Assembly: GCF_002222595.2 (NCBI RefSeq)
Contig: NZ_CP022413.2
Location: forward strand, 2,721,001-2,785,000
Reading direction: 5' to 3'
DNA: 64,000 nucleotides
Source of the DNA: Blautia hansenii DSM 20583
GTDB lineage: Bacteria; Bacillota; Clostridia; Lachnospirales; Lachnospiraceae
Shown here: positions 17,269 through 26,659 of the stretch, in pieces
How positions within the stretch are numbered: position 1 is the first letter of the stretch
Layout: each line of letters opens with the position of its first letter
Notes under the pieces: model-generated
The model's database searches: none
Told to the model about the DNA's origin: nothing
The model's input: only the letters and a program-made list of their open reading frames with translations
Position numbers and translations under genes: made by a program

Positions 17269-17706
17269 ATGACAACTATTATTCAAATTCTTACCGCAGC
17301 AGCTTTAGTTTTAAGTATTATCGTTCCTTTCGGAGCGTTCTTTCTGGGAGAAAAAACAAAAAAACGTTATAAAAAATCTCTCGCATGCAACTGCTTTTTC
17401 TTCTTCGGAAGCCTTCTTGTTGCTACTGTCGTAATGTTCAGCGGAACAGCCAGCGTTCATGCTGCAACTGCTGCCGGAACTTCTGACCTCGCAACAGGTC
17501 TTGGCTACATCGGTGCCGCTTTAGTTACCGGCCTTTCCGGCATTGGTTCAGGTATTGCCGTTGCAAGCTCTGCAAGTGCTGCTTTAGGCGCTATCAGCGA
17601 AGATGGTTCTTTATTTGGTAAATCCATGATTTTCGTAGCCATGGCAGAAGGTATTGCATTATATGGTCTGATTATTTCTTTCATGATCCTTGGTAAATTA
17701 GGCTGA
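17269..17706 (+). CDS. ntpK: V-type ATPase rotor subunit K (c-type proteolipid)
   Basis: 145 residues with four hydrophobic segments. The C-terminal half (about 75-145) is a classic proteolipid hairpin with GLGYIGAALVTGLSGIGSGIA and, in the second helix, AEGIALYGLI with the ion-binding glutamate E127. The N-terminal half (1-65) is not a second copy of that hairpin: it has a plain hydrophobic helix, a basic loop (KTKKRYKKS) and a helix starting with two cysteines and four phenylalanines, and carries no carboxylate. So each subunit offers one binding site. The glutamine and serine/threonine ligands typical of sodium-binding rings are not evident, which leans towards protons, but this is inference. 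Confidence 0.92.
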   Translation: MTTIIQILTAAALVLSIIVPFGAFFLGEKTKKRYKKSLACNCFFFFGSLLVATVVMFSGTASVHAATAAGTSDLATGLGYIGAALVTGLSGIGSGIAVASSASAALGAISEDGSLFGKSMIFVAMAEGIALYGLIISFMILGKLG

Positions 17707-17731
17707 TTTCAATACGGAAGGATGATTTCCA

Positions 17732-18040
17732 ATGAAAATGTTTTTAATCAGTGACAACATCGACACCTACACCGGTATGCGCCTTGCAGGCGTAGAAGGT
17801 GTGGTTGTCCACGAAAGAGAGGAGCTTCATCGTGCCTTGGAGGAAGCCATTAGCAACAAAGAAAACGGCATTATTCTCCTCACAGAAAAATTCGGAAAAG
17901 AATTTCCCGACATTATCGATGATGTGCGCTTAAATCACAAGCTTCCTCTGCTTATTGAAATCCCTGACCGTCATGGAACGGGACGGGCGCCTGACTTCAT
18001 TACTTCTTATGTAAATGAAGCCATCGGACTAAAATTATGA
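17732..18040 (+). CDS. ntpG: V-type ATPase subunit F
   Basis: 102 residues with the Rossmann-like pattern of subunit F: MFLISDNIDTYTGMRLAGVEG at the start, then GIILLTEKFG, and LPLLIEIPD, RHG near the end. This protein sits on the central shaft with subunit D. Named NtpG in the Enterococcus hirae scheme. It lies between K and E, as is common in clostridial operons. Length is normal. Confidence 0.92.
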   Translation: MKMFLISDNIDTYTGMRLAGVEGVVVHEREELHRALEEAISNKENGIILLTEKFGKEFPDIIDDVRLNHKLPLLIEIPDRHGTGRAPDFITSYVNEAIGLKL

Positions 18041-18056
18041 CAAGAAGGTGATGTGT

Positions 18057-18644
18057 ATGACAACAGAAGAAAAATTGCAGCATTTCTATGAAGTTTCCAT
18101 GGATACTGCCAGAGAAGAAGCGACAAAAGTATTGGATGAATACAAGGCTGCTCTGGAAACAGAAATGGAACGCCATAAACAGGAAAAGCAGGCTGCTTCT
18201 GAAAGTCAGTTCAAAATAGACTCAGACAACGCAGCCCGAGAAATCAACAAAGCACTTTCCGCAGAGCATCTCCATATTAAAAGAAAGCTTTCCAAAAAAC
18301 AGCAGAAATTAAAAGAAAGTATCTTTGCTGAAGTAGAGGAATTACTGGATGACTTCTCTAAAAAGCCGGAGTATACAGACTGGCTGGAAGATAAAATCAA
18401 ACAGTCCTTGGAGATTGCCGAAAACGACTCTGTACAGATTTATCTCACTGCAAAGGACTCTGCCAAGGCAGAGGAATTGACAAAACGCACCGGAATTACT
18501 CCTCTCATCTCTGAAACAGATTTTTTAGGTGGTATAAGAGCTGTTATTCCTGAAAAAAATATTTTAATTGACAATACGTTCCTTACTGCTTTTGAGAATG
18601 AAAAGGAACGTTTCAATTTCGATGGAGGATTTACCCATGAGTAA
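18057..18644 (+). CDS. ntpE: V-type ATPase subunit E
   Basis: About 195 residues. The first 110 are a long charged helix (HFYEVSMDTAREEATKVLDEY onwards), the second part a small alpha/beta domain ending with IPEKNILIDNTFLTAFENEKERF. This is the stator stalk subunit E that clamps the catalytic head. A GTG at 18048 and an ATG at 18051 are also in frame, but the AAGAAGGTG ribosome binding site overlaps them, so the ATG at 18057 is the likely start. The stop overlaps the start of subunit A by 8 bp. Confidence 0.9.
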   Translation: MTTEEKLQHFYEVSMDTAREEATKVLDEYKAALETEMERHKQEKQAASESQFKIDSDNAAREINKALSAEHLHIKRKLSKKQQKLKESIFAEVEELLDDFSKKPEYTDWLEDKIKQSLEIAENDSVQIYLTAKDSAKAEELTKRTGITPLISETDFLGGIRAVIPEKNILIDNTFLTAFENEKERFNFDGGFTHE

Positions 18645-20403
18645 AACTGCTGAAATTTACGGCATCAATGGTCCTGTTATCTATTTAAAAGGCAACACAG
18701 GATTTAAAATGTCGGAAATGGTTTATGTAGGAGAGGAAAATCTGGTGGGCGAAGTTATCTCCCTGAAAAAGGAAGCCACAACGGTTCAGGTATTTGAGGA
18801 AACCAGCGGACTTCGTCCGGGAGAAACTGTAACTGCCAGTGGTGATGCCATTTCCGTCACACTGGGACCTGGTATTTTAAATAATATTTTTGATGGTATT
18901 CAAAGACCTCTTTCCGTTATTGCCGAACAATCCGGAAAATATATTTCCAGAGGTATGCAGGTAGACTCTCTGGATACAGAAAAACTTTGGGATGTGCATA
19001 TTACTGTTTCTGAAGGTATGGAAGTCTATGGTGGAACTATTATTGCAGAAGTTCCTGAAACAGAGTCTATTGTGCATAAATCTATGGTTCCGCCAAACAT
19101 TCACGGAGTAGTAAAATCCGTTGTTCCTGACGGAAAATACAATATTACTCAAACTATTGCCGTCCTGACTTTAGAAGACGGCTCTGAATATGAATTAAAA
19201 CTAGCGCAGAAATGGCCGATACGAATTCCAAGACCTACAAGTAAACGTTACCCTGCTTCTAAACCACTTGTAACAGGACAGCGTATTTTGGACACTCTGT
19301 TCCCGATTGCAAAAGGCGGTACTGCTGCTGTTCCCGGCGGATTTGGTACAGGTAAAACCATGACGCAGCACCAGATTGCCAAATGGTCTGATGCCGATAT
19401 TATTATTTACATCGGCTGCGGTGAGCGTGGAAATGAAATGACACAAGTATTGGAGGATTTCTCCAAACTTCATGACCCGAAAACAGGAAACGCCTTAATG
19501 GCACGTACTTCCTTAATTGCAAATACTTCAAATATGCCTGTTGCTGCCCGTGAGGCATCTATTTATACCGGTATTACCCTTGCGGAATACTACCGTGATA
19601 TGGGCTATGACGTGGCAATTATGGCGGACTCTACTTCCCGATGGGCAGAGGCTTTGCGTGAATTATCCGGACGTCTGGAGGAAATGCCTGCGGAAGAAGG
19701 CTTCCCTGCTTATCTTGCATCCCGCCTTTCTGCCTTTTATGAAAGAGCCGGTATGATGCAGAATTTAAACGGTACGGAAGGTTCTGTATCCATTATCGGC
19801 GCTGTTTCCCCACAGGGCGGTGACTTTTCCGAGCCTGTAACACAAAATACCAAACGTTTTGTCCGCTGCTTCTGGGGACTGGATAAGTCTCTGGCTTATG
19901 CAAGGCATTTCCCTGCCATTCACTGGCTTACCAGTTACAGTGAATATCTGGGAGATTTATCTTACTGGTACAGTGAAAATGTTTCCCCGAAGTTTGTGGA
20001 GTACAGAAACCGCATTATGGCAATTTTAAACTCTGAAAGCAGTCTGATGGAAATCGTAAAGCTTATCGGAAGTGACGTACTTCCCGACGACCAGAAGCTG
20101 ACTTTGGAAATTGCAAGAGTTATCCGTCTGGGCTTTTTACAGCAGAATGCTTTCCATCCTGACGATACCTGTGTTTCTCTGGAAAAACAGTTTAAAATGA
20201 TGGAAGTTATTCTGTATTTATATAAGAAGTGCCGTGCTCTCATTGCAATGGGCATGCCAATGTCCGTATTGAAGAAGGAAAATATCTTTGAAAAAATCAT
20301 TGCAATTAAATATGATGTGCCAAACGACCATCTGGAAATGATGGATGATTATAAAAAAGCTGTTAAAGATTTCTATAACACAGTAATGGAAAAGAATGGA
20401 TAA
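18637..20403 (+). CDS. ntpA: V-type ATPase catalytic subunit A
   Basis: 588 residues. The catalytic P-loop reads [15 protein letters not shown], followed by the arginine and glutamate motifs of the site ([11 protein letters not shown], then [31 protein letters not shown]). The bulge domain specific to V/A-type A subunits lies between about 120 and 180. Together with subunit B it forms the hexameric head. An in-frame upstream ATG at 18568 exists, but the GGAGGA ribosome binding site and family alignment favour the start at 18637 ([14 protein letters not shown]). Confidence 0.97.
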   Translation: MSKTAEIYGINGPVIYLKGNTGFKMSEMVYVGEENLVGEVISLKKEATTVQVFEETSGLRPGETVTASGDAISVTLGPGILNNIFDGIQRPLSVIAEQSGKYISRGMQVDSLDTEKLWDVHITVSEGMEVYGGTIIAEVPETESIVHKSMVPPNIHGVVKSVVPDGKYNITQTIAVLTLEDGSEYELKLAQKWPIRIPRPTSKRYPASKPLVTGQRILDTLFPIAKGGTAAVPGGFGTGKTMTQHQIAKWSDADIIIYIGCGERGNEMTQVLEDFSKLHDPKTGNALMARTSLIANTSNMPVAAREASIYTGITLAEYYRDMGYDVAIMADSTSRWAEALRELSGRLEEMPAEEGFPAYLASRLSAFYERAGMMQNLNGTEGSVSIIGAVSPQGGDFSEPVTQNTKRFVRCFWGLDKSLAYARHFPAIHWLTSYSEYLGDLSYWYSENVSPKFVEYRNRIMAILNSESSLMEIVKLIGSDVLPDDQKLTLEIARVIRLGFLQQNAFHPDDTCVSLEKQFKMMEVILYLYKKCRALIAMGMPMSVLKKENIFEKIIAIKYDVPNDHLEMMDDYKKAVKDFYNTVMEKNG

Positions 20404-20417
20404 GGAGGGACTGATTT

Positions 20418-21803
20418 ATGGCAATCGAATATTTGGGCTTAAGCGAAATCAACGGCCCTCTGGTAGTTTTAGAAGGAGTAAAAAACGCCTCCTTTGATGA
20501 AATCGTAGAATTTCGTGTGGATGACGGAAGCAAAAAGCTGGGACGTATTGTAGAAATATACGAAGAAAAAGCAGTTATTCAGGTATTTGAAGGTACCGAA
20601 AATATGTCTCTTTCCAATACCCACACACGCCTCAGTGGACATCCTATGGAAGTGGAGCTTTCTCCCGATATTCTGGGACGTACCTTTAACGGTATCGGAA
20701 AACCCATTGACGGATTAGGTCCTGTCATTCCCGAAATGAAGCTGAATATTAACGGACTTCCGTTAAATCCCGTCACAAGAGAATATCCCAGAAACTTTAT
20801 TCAGACAGGTATCTCTGCCATTGACGGACTGACTACTTTAATTCGTGGACAGAAGCTTCCGATTTTCTCAGGAAACGGACTTCCCCATGACCAGCTTGCA
20901 GCGCAGATTGTTCAGCAGGCATCTCTTGGAAGCAACAGCGATGAAAAATTCGCCATTGTTTTTGCTGCAATGGGTGTAAAATATGACGTAGCGGAATTTT
21001 TCCGCCGTACCTTTGAGGAAAGCGGTGTATCCGACCATGTTGTTATGTACCTGAATTTGGCAAATGACCCTGTTGTAGAACGTCTGATTACACCGAAGGT
21101 TGCTCTTACTGCTGCGGAATATCTGGCTTTTGAAAAAGGTATGCACATCCTTGTTATCCTTACAGATATCACATCCTTCTGTGAGGCCATGCGTGAGGTA
21201 TCTTCCTCTAAGGGCGAAATTCCTTCCAGAAAAGGATATCCCGGATATTTGTACAGTGAACTGGCAACCCTTTATGAAAGAGCCGGTATTGTAAGAGGCG
21301 GCACAGGTTCTGTAACACAGATACCCATTCTTACTATGCCAAATGATGATATTACCCATCCAATTCCTGACTTAACAGGATATATTACCGAAGGTCAGAT
21401 TGTACTTGACCGTCAGCTTCACGGACAAGCAATTTATCCGCCAATCAATGTACTGCCTTCTCTGTCACGTCTTATGAAGGACGGTATCGGTGAAGGCTTT
21501 ACAAGGGAAGACCATCAAGACGTTGCAAATCAGCTTTTCTCCTGCTATGCAAAGGTAGGGGATGCCAGAGCTCTTGCATCCGTTATCGGCGAAGACGAGC
21601 TTTCACCTCTGGATAAAAAATATCTGGAGTTTGGTACTGCCTTTGAAGAAAACTTCGTGGGACAAAGAGCAGATGAAAACAGAACTATTCAGGAAACTTT
21701 AGATAAAGGTTGGGAGCTTCTTTCTATGATACCGAGAGAAGAACTTGACCGTATTGACACCAAAATTCTGGATAAATATTATCCTGAAAACGTAGAAAAG
21801 TAA
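20418..21803 (+). CDS. ntpB: V-type ATPase regulatory subunit B
   Basis: 461 residues, the non-catalytic partner of subunit A. The start [20 protein letters not shown] and the central [18 protein letters not shown] replace the P-loop, as expected for B subunits. Further marks are [29 protein letters not shown] and GRQ-like residues near [23 protein letters not shown]. Length is normal. It starts 14 bp after subunit A with an AAGGAGGG ribosome binding site. Confidence 0.97.
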   Translation: MAIEYLGLSEINGPLVVLEGVKNASFDEIVEFRVDDGSKKLGRIVEIYEEKAVIQVFEGTENMSLSNTHTRLSGHPMEVELSPDILGRTFNGIGKPIDGLGPVIPEMKLNINGLPLNPVTREYPRNFIQTGISAIDGLTTLIRGQKLPIFSGNGLPHDQLAAQIVQQASLGSNSDEKFAIVFAAMGVKYDVAEFFRRTFEESGVSDHVVMYLNLANDPVVERLITPKVALTAAEYLAFEKGMHILVILTDITSFCEAMREVSSSKGEIPSRKGYPGYLYSELATLYERAGIVRGGTGSVTQIPILTMPNDDITHPIPDLTGYITEGQIVLDRQLHGQAIYPPINVLPSLSRLMKDGIGEGFTREDHQDVANQLFSCYAKVGDARALASVIGEDELSPLDKKYLEFGTAFEENFVGQRADENRTIQETLDKGWELLSMIPREELDRIDTKILDKYYPENVEK

Positions 21804-21816
21804 AAGGGGGGATTTT

Positions 21817-22434
21817 GTGGATCCGAATACATTTCCCACCAAGGGAAACCTGATACTTGCGAAAAACTCTCTTGCTCTTTCAAAGCAAGGTTTTGATTTG
21901 ATGGATAAGAAACGAAATATCTTAATCCGTGAACTGATGGATTTGATTGAGCAGGCAAAGGATATTCAGTCACAGATTGATGTTACCTTCCGTACTGCTT
22001 ATGCTGCTCTGCAAAAGGCAAATATGGAAATCGGCATCAGTTATGTGCAGGAAATCTCCAGAACCGTACCTGTGGAAAACTCCATTTCCATAAAAACACG
22101 AAGCGTTATGGGTACGGAAATTCCTCTGGTGCGTTCTGAACCGTCTTCTGATGAGCCTACCTATTCCTACTATGGAACAAAAGCATCTCTTGATGAAGCT
22201 CACGCTGCTTTTGAAAAGGTAAAGGATTTAACTATCCGCTTGTCTATGGTGGAAAATTCTGCTTACCGACTGGCTGTTAATATCAAGAAAACACAGAAAC
22301 GTGCCAATGCACTGAAAAACATCACAATCCCCAAATACGAGGCGCTTACAAAGAGCATCTCAAACGCATTGGAAGAAAAAGAGCGAGAAGAATTTACCCG
22401 CTTAAAGGTTATTAAAAGAATGCAGGGGAATTAA
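21817..22434 (+). CDS. ntpD: V-type ATPase subunit D (central shaft)
   Basis: 205 residues. Two long terminal helices form the coiled-coil shaft: the N-terminal one begins FPTKGNLILAKNSLALSKQGFDLMDKKRNIL and the C-terminal one ends RANALKNITIPKYEALTKSISNALEEKEREEFTRLKVIK, both strongly conserved. The subunit rotates within the A3B3 head. It starts at GTG behind an AAGGGGGGA ribosome binding site and is the last gene of the operon, followed by a strong terminator. Confidence 0.96.
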   Translation: MDPNTFPTKGNLILAKNSLALSKQGFDLMDKKRNILIRELMDLIEQAKDIQSQIDVTFRTAYAALQKANMEIGISYVQEISRTVPVENSISIKTRSVMGTEIPLVRSEPSSDEPTYSYYGTKASLDEAHAAFEKVKDLTIRLSMVENSAYRLAVNIKKTQKRANALKNITIPKYEALTKSISNALEEKEREEFTRLKVIKRMQGN

Positions 22435-22437
22435 AAC

Positions 22438-22485
22438 AGAGACCATTTTGACGAATTTATTTCCGTGAAAATGGTCTCTTTCTTT
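22438..22485 (+). terminator. Intrinsic terminator of the V-ATPase operon, probably bidirectional
   Basis: A perfect 12-bp stem (AGAGACCATTTT / AAAATGGTCTCT) with an 18-base loop, followed by TTCTTTTT on the plus strand and by GTTTTAATT on the minus strand, where it also serves the convergent lipoprotein gene. Confidence 0.88.
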
Positions 22486-22492
22486 TTATTTC

Positions 22493-23203
22493 TTATTCCA
22501 ATTCTTCTTTAATGGTATTATAAATCACCCAATTTGTGGCATCTATGCGAATTCTTTTATCACCTATCGGTGCATCATCAGCATTATCAGAGCAATACCC
22601 ATATACCAGAGAAGCGTTTTCGGAAAATTCCTCCCACTTATCCTCAGAAAGACGTGTCATGGGAATTTCCCATAATTTCTCATATTCTTCTTCCTGTCCC
22701 TTTGGAATGACATCACTGACCTTTTTATCTGCCCACAAGGCTAAATGCTCATCTGCTTCATAATCATATCTTCGCATATCACTGTCTAATAACGTGCCAA
22801 TCATATCAAAATCAGTCACATTATCCGTTGTTTTCCCAAAAGACTGTTCCATATTTTTCCGAACTTCATTCATATCTGTATCATCTGGATACATCACATC
22901 AATTCGGTGCAATTTCTGTGTTTTACCGCTGACTGTCATATCCATAAAGTTAAAACTGATGTGGTCCGTCTTTGCTCCAAATATTTCCCGTCCGTCTCGA
23001 AGCATAAATGCAGAGCCGTAAGTACCCTCCTGTATGTCGTCTAAATCATCTCGCTCTACCTGATATGCTTCCATAGTTTCTTCCATAGTCATTCCCCAAG
23101 GTGTATTTTCCAGTTCAAAATGCTCATTTTTTGCCTTGTTGCAGCTACATAAAAGCAATGCGACGGTTCCTGTTAAGAAAAATAAAGATACCTTTTTCAT
23201 CAT
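22493..23203 (-). CDS. Lipoprotein of unknown function
   Basis: 236 residues. A type II signal peptide with lipobox LLCSC (cysteine at 20 or so) shows it is anchored on the outer face of the membrane. The mature part starts with FELENTPWGMTMEETMEAYQV, a pattern I associate loosely with small repeat modules in clostridial lipoproteins, and is rich in D, E and M. No enzyme motif is visible. It is a single gene that converges on the V-ATPase operon. Function unknown. Confidence 0.75.
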   Translation of the reverse strand: MMKKVSLFFLTGTVALLLCSCNKAKNEHFELENTPWGMTMEETMEAYQVERDDLDDIQEGTYGSAFMLRDGREIFGAKTDHISFNFMDMTVSGKTQKLHRIDVMYPDDTDMNEVRKNMEQSFGKTTDNVTDFDMIGTLLDSDMRRYDYEADEHLALWADKKVSDVIPKGQEEEYEKLWEIPMTRLSEDKWEEFSENASLVYGYCSDNADDAPIGDKRIRIDATNWVIYNTIKEELE

Positions 23204-23363
23204 ATCCCCTTCCTTACACTAAACATCTCAGATTTCAAATTTCTTACTACTTTTTTATCTAATCTATTGCTCATATATATACTACCACAATTATTATTTA
23301 CATTTCAACCTGACGTATAATTTCTTTGTACAATATAATAATTAACAATAAAAGCTATCGCAT

Positions 23364-23425
23364 AAAGCATCTGGCATATCTATACACTTTAATCAATAAA
23401 TGTATAAATATTATCCAGATGCTTT
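23364..23425. repeat. 62-bp near-perfect palindrome after phoR
   Basis: Outer arms AAAGCATCTGG / CCAGATGCTTT are perfect (11 bp); the inner part continues as an AT-rich imperfect stem around ATCAA. It starts 14 bp downstream of the phoR stop. No T-run follows directly on the minus strand, so it is at best an atypical terminator; it could also be a small dispersed palindromic element. The rest of the gap to 23203 is AT-rich with nothing recognised. Confidence 0.5.
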
Positions 23426-23438
23426 CTACAACAGCTTC

Positions 23439-25088
23439 TTACATCGTAATCGTAAATTTACTTCCCACTCCCGGTGTACTTTCTACATCAACCTTAGCTC
23501 CCAAATACATGCAGCCATGTTTTACAATAGAAAGCCCCAGTCCTGTACCGCCGATTGCCTTTGAATGGCTCTTATCCACACGATAAAATCTTTCAAATAC
23601 TCGAGACTGTTCTCCCTCAGGTATTCCAATTCCTGTGTCTTCCACTGAAATTTCTACTTTATTATTTTCTTCTTTCAATGTGACCGTCAAACTTCCACCC
23701 TGTTTATTATATTTTAACCCATTTTCACAGAGATTGAAGAGAACTTCATCTAAAATCATTCTTACTGTAGACACTTGAACATGAGATCCTTCCAGATAAA
23801 GTTTAACATCCTTTTCCTTTGCACTATGTTCTATACGGTGAAGAACCTCTTTAGAAAGCTGGTACAAATCCACCTGTTCTTTTTGATAAACAATTTCTCC
23901 TTCATCCAACTGAGAAATCTTAATTACATCATTTACCAGTGTAATTAATCTCTGTGCTTCTTTAAAAATACGACTGGCAAACACTTTTGTATCCTCAGGT
24001 TTTACAAATCCATCCTTAATAATTTCTGCAAAGCCTGAAATAGACGTAAGGGGTGTTTTCAATTCATGAGAAACATTTGCAGTAAACTCCCTGCGTAATT
24101 GCTCTCCTCGCATACGTTCTGTTACATCAAGAATAATAATAACTGCTCCTGTTACTTCCTTGCCCTGCCATACAGGATTAGCTGCAATCTGGCAGCTTCT
24201 TTCTGGGAATTCCATCATTCTAACTGTATGATGGCCTTCCAGCACCTGTTCTACAATACCCTGAAATTCTTCACTTCTATTTAGTGTTAAAATACTCTGT
24301 CTTCCCTGCCATTTAGAATCACCTAAAAGCTTCAGTGCACTGGAGTTATAAGATAATACTTCTGTATGCTTATCAATAACTAAAAATCCTTCTTCCATAT
24401 TTTCTGTAATTAAAGAAAATTCTTCCTGTTGCTTTCTGGCATCTTCAATCTCACGATGAAGAGACTTTTGCTGTCTGCTAATTTTACTTAAGAGTGGTGT
24501 CAACTCATCATATACCTGATTATCCTCCGGATGTTCCAAATCAAGGGCATTGATAGGCTCTGTAATTTTCTTTGAAAGACGAAAAGCTAATAACGCTGAC
24601 AAACCTACCATAAAAATCAAGATAATCAAAATAGGCTGTACCATTCCTCCTAAAAGCCCCGGAATATTATACTGAACACTGGATACTCTCAATACTTTTC
24701 CATCTGCCATTTTCATTGCATAATATAGCGTTTTTTCTGATAACGTATCTGATTTTCTTACTGCCGTACCAGATCCCGTTTTTAATGCTTTTTGAATTTC
24801 TGAGCGATTTTCATGATTATCCATATCATCTTCATCTGCTACACTGTCAAAAAGAACGGTTCCATCTTCATCAATATATGTGACACGTTCTGTCTGGGGA
24901 GGCAGTCTATCAAAAGCTTCCATTCCCTCTTTTTCCACTGCAATAGCCAAATAGGCTGCTTCTGTTTTTAGTTCTTTTGCCAGCTGCTTTCCAAAATAAT
25001 GATATAAAATCCCCATAATCAATCCGGAGCCTGCAAAAAGGACAATCATGGAAACTAAAAGCATAGACTTGAAAATTCTTTTTGTCAT
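23439..25088 (-). CDS. phoR: PhoR-type sensor histidine kinase
   Basis: 549 residues: membrane helix 1 (about 9-31), an extracellular sensor part (32-150), helix 2 (about 151-170), a short linker, a PAS domain (about 222-325), then the HisKA domain with FTANVSHELKTPLTSISGF (phospho-accepting H341) and a complete ATPase domain (N box EVLFNLCENGLKYN, G1 VEDTGIGIPEG, G2 GGTGLGLSIV). It is the usual build of PhoR. It overlaps phoP by 4 bp and forms an operon with phoU, so it should control the response to phosphate starvation. All catalytic residues are present. Confidence 0.9.
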   Translation of the reverse strand: MTKRIFKSMLLVSMIVLFAGSGLIMGILYHYFGKQLAKELKTEAAYLAIAVEKEGMEAFDRLPPQTERVTYIDEDGTVLFDSVADEDDMDNHENRSEIQKALKTGSGTAVRKSDTLSEKTLYYAMKMADGKVLRVSSVQYNIPGLLGGMVQPILIILIFMVGLSALLAFRLSKKITEPINALDLEHPEDNQVYDELTPLLSKISRQQKSLHREIEDARKQQEEFSLITENMEEGFLVIDKHTEVLSYNSSALKLLGDSKWQGRQSILTLNRSEEFQGIVEQVLEGHHTVRMMEFPERSCQIAANPVWQGKEVTGAVIIILDVTERMRGEQLRREFTANVSHELKTPLTSISGFAEIIKDGFVKPEDTKVFASRIFKEAQRLITLVNDVIKISQLDEGEIVYQKEQVDLYQLSKEVLHRIEHSAKEKDVKLYLEGSHVQVSTVRMILDEVLFNLCENGLKYNKQGGSLTVTLKEENNKVEISVEDTGIGIPEGEQSRVFERFYRVDKSHSKAIGGTGLGLSIVKHGCMYLGAKVDVESTPGVGSKFTITM

Positions 25089-25765
25089 TCTTCCCCTCCT
25101 ACCTTATATCCTATACCTCGAACAGTCTCAATATATCGTCCGGCCTCTTTCAGTTTCTGACGAAGTGTTCTAATATGAACATCTACTGTTCTGCTTTCTC
25201 CATCAAACTGATATCCCCATATTTTATCCAAAAGCTGTGCCCTGGAAAACACAATCCCTGGATTTGATAAGAACAGCAATAAAAGCTCAAACTCCTTCAT
25301 GGTAAGAGTAACTTCTTCTCCTTTTACCTTTACCAGATGACGCTTCTTTGAAACATATAATTCTCCCAAAACGTATTCTTCATCATCCTGAGGCTGTTCC
25401 TGACCACCCCTGCGAAGCAGTGCTTTCACTCTGGAAACCAACTCCATCATACGGAATGGTTTGGGAATATAATCATCTGCTCCGCCATCAAGACCTTTTA
25501 CAACATCATATTCACTGCCCTTTGCCGTCAGCATGGCAATGGGAATATTTTTCGTTTCTTTCTTTTTACGAAGTTTCTGTAAAATTTCCAGTCCATCTTC
25601 CTCCGGCAGCATAATGTCCAAAAGCACTAAATCCGGAATTTTCTTTTCCATCGCATGCCAAAAATCAGAGGGATACGCAAATCCCTCTGCCACAAGCCCT
25701 TGACCATTTAAGGTATACACCAATAACTCTCTGATACTTTCATCATCTTCTACTAAATAAATCAT
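25085..25765 (-). CDS. phoP: PhoP/PhoB-type response regulator
   Basis: About 227 residues: receiver domain with acidic pair EDD (residues 6-8), phospho-acceptor D50 in LVLLDIMLPEEDG and conserved lysine in DYIPKPF, and an OmpR-type winged helix from about 125 with RTVDVHIRTLRQKLKEAGRYIETVRGIGYK. I chose the ATG at 25765, with AGAGGATAATAGG ahead of it and just past the phoU stop; an ATG at 25789 inside phoU would add eight residues. It is the best candidate to bind the PHO-box-like repeats before phoU and pstS. Confidence 0.92.
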   Translation of the reverse strand: MIYLVEDDESIRELLVYTLNGQGLVAEGFAYPSDFWHAMEKKIPDLVLLDIMLPEEDGLEILQKLRKKKETKNIPIAMLTAKGSEYDVVKGLDGGADDYIPKPFRMMELVSRVKALLRRGGQEQPQDDEEYVLGELYVSKKRHLVKVKGEEVTLTMKEFELLLLFLSNPGIVFSRAQLLDKIWGYQFDGESRTVDVHIRTLRQKLKEAGRYIETVRGIGYKVGGEE

Positions 25766-25769
25766 CCTA

Positions 25770-26420
25770 TTATCCTCTGTCTGCTTCATGCTTTCCTGTT
25801 ATTGAGTACTCTACCCACTGGGCAATGTTTTCTGCGTGATCTCCAATTCTTTCCAAATACTTGGCAATCATAATTAAATCAATGTAATATTCTGCCTGCT
25901 GAGCATCCTTTTTCATCATATTTGGAAGCTCCTGTTTTACTTTTAAGAACAGATTGTCTACTACATCATCATATTCTACAACCTTTGCCGCAGCTTCCAA
26001 ATCCTTCTTTACAAAAGAGTCAATGCTTTCTGTCACCATTTTAATTGCTGCTTCAGCCATTTCTCCAATATGAATTTTATGAGCCAGTTCCTTCACCTGA
26101 ACAAAGCGGGACATATCCGCAATATCCTGCGCCTGATCCCCAATTCTTTCCATATCAGAAATCATTTTTAATGCAGAAGATATTTGTCTCAAGTCACCGG
26201 CTACGGGCTGCTGTTGAAGGAGAAGTTTCATACAAAGAGTTTCAATCTCTCTTTCTTTCTGATTGATTTCCTCCTCAATTCCATCTACAAGTTCCTTTTC
26301 TGCATCCTGAGTATCCTCAAGCTGATCCACTGCTCTTCTGATTGCTCTTTCACATAAAGCTCCCATTTTAATCAGCTCTACATTCAGCTCCTCAAGCTGC
26401 CGGTCGAATTTTGTACGCAT
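25770..26420 (-). CDS. phoU: Phosphate signalling protein PhoU
   Basis: 216 residues forming two similar three-helix bundles with the metal-binding E(D)xxxD signatures (first repeat around MISDMERIGDQAQDIADM, second around IMIAKYLERIGDHAENIAQW). PhoU links the Pst transporter with the PhoR kinase and dampens phosphate uptake. The usual place is right after pstB; here a 15-kb block lies between them. It has its own promoter with PHO-box-like repeats and is the first gene of phoU-phoP-phoR. Confidence 0.95.
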   Translation of the reverse strand: MRTKFDRQLEELNVELIKMGALCERAIRRAVDQLEDTQDAEKELVDGIEEEINQKEREIETLCMKLLLQQQPVAGDLRQISSALKMISDMERIGDQAQDIADMSRFVQVKELAHKIHIGEMAEAAIKMVTESIDSFVKKDLEAAAKVVEYDDVVDNLFLKVKQELPNMMKKDAQQAEYYIDLIMIAKYLERIGDHAENIAQWVEYSITGKHEADRG

Positions 26421-26498
26421 CAGCCAAACCTCCCTGTGATATAAATTATTTATCTTTTTCTAATTTTTTACAACATTATTTTTTATTGCTGTGATATC

Positions 26499-26553
26499 AT
26501 TATACGAAAATCATGTAAAATCGACTACCGTCAGATTGTTAAATCAAAGTAAA
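26499..26553 (-). promoter_or_regulatory. phoU promoter with PHO-box-like direct repeats
   Basis: On the minus strand TTTACT-N5-TTAACA-N5-ACGGTA-N5-TTTTAC, then 10 bases and TATAAT (26504-26499). The hexamers recur every 11 bp as in Gram-positive PhoP boxes (TTAACA-N5); the third is degenerate. The last hexamer-to-TATA distance is identical to that before pstS. No consensus -35 box is present, fitting an activated promoter. Confidence 0.65.
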
Positions 26554-26555
26554 AT

Positions 26556-26592
26556 TTATATAAAAATAACAGACGCCTCTCCTGCGTCTGTT
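26556..26592 (-). terminator. Intrinsic terminator after the pyrG-purF-dapL operon
   Basis: A perfect 9-bp stem (AACAGACGC / GCGTCTGTT) with a 7-base loop, followed by ATTTTTATAT on the minus strand. It isolates phoU from the upstream operon. Confidence 0.83.
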
Positions 26593-26659
26593 AACTTTAC
26601 ATTCTTTACATTTTTATCTTGAAATCTTAACTGTTACCATAAAAATCCTATATCAAACA

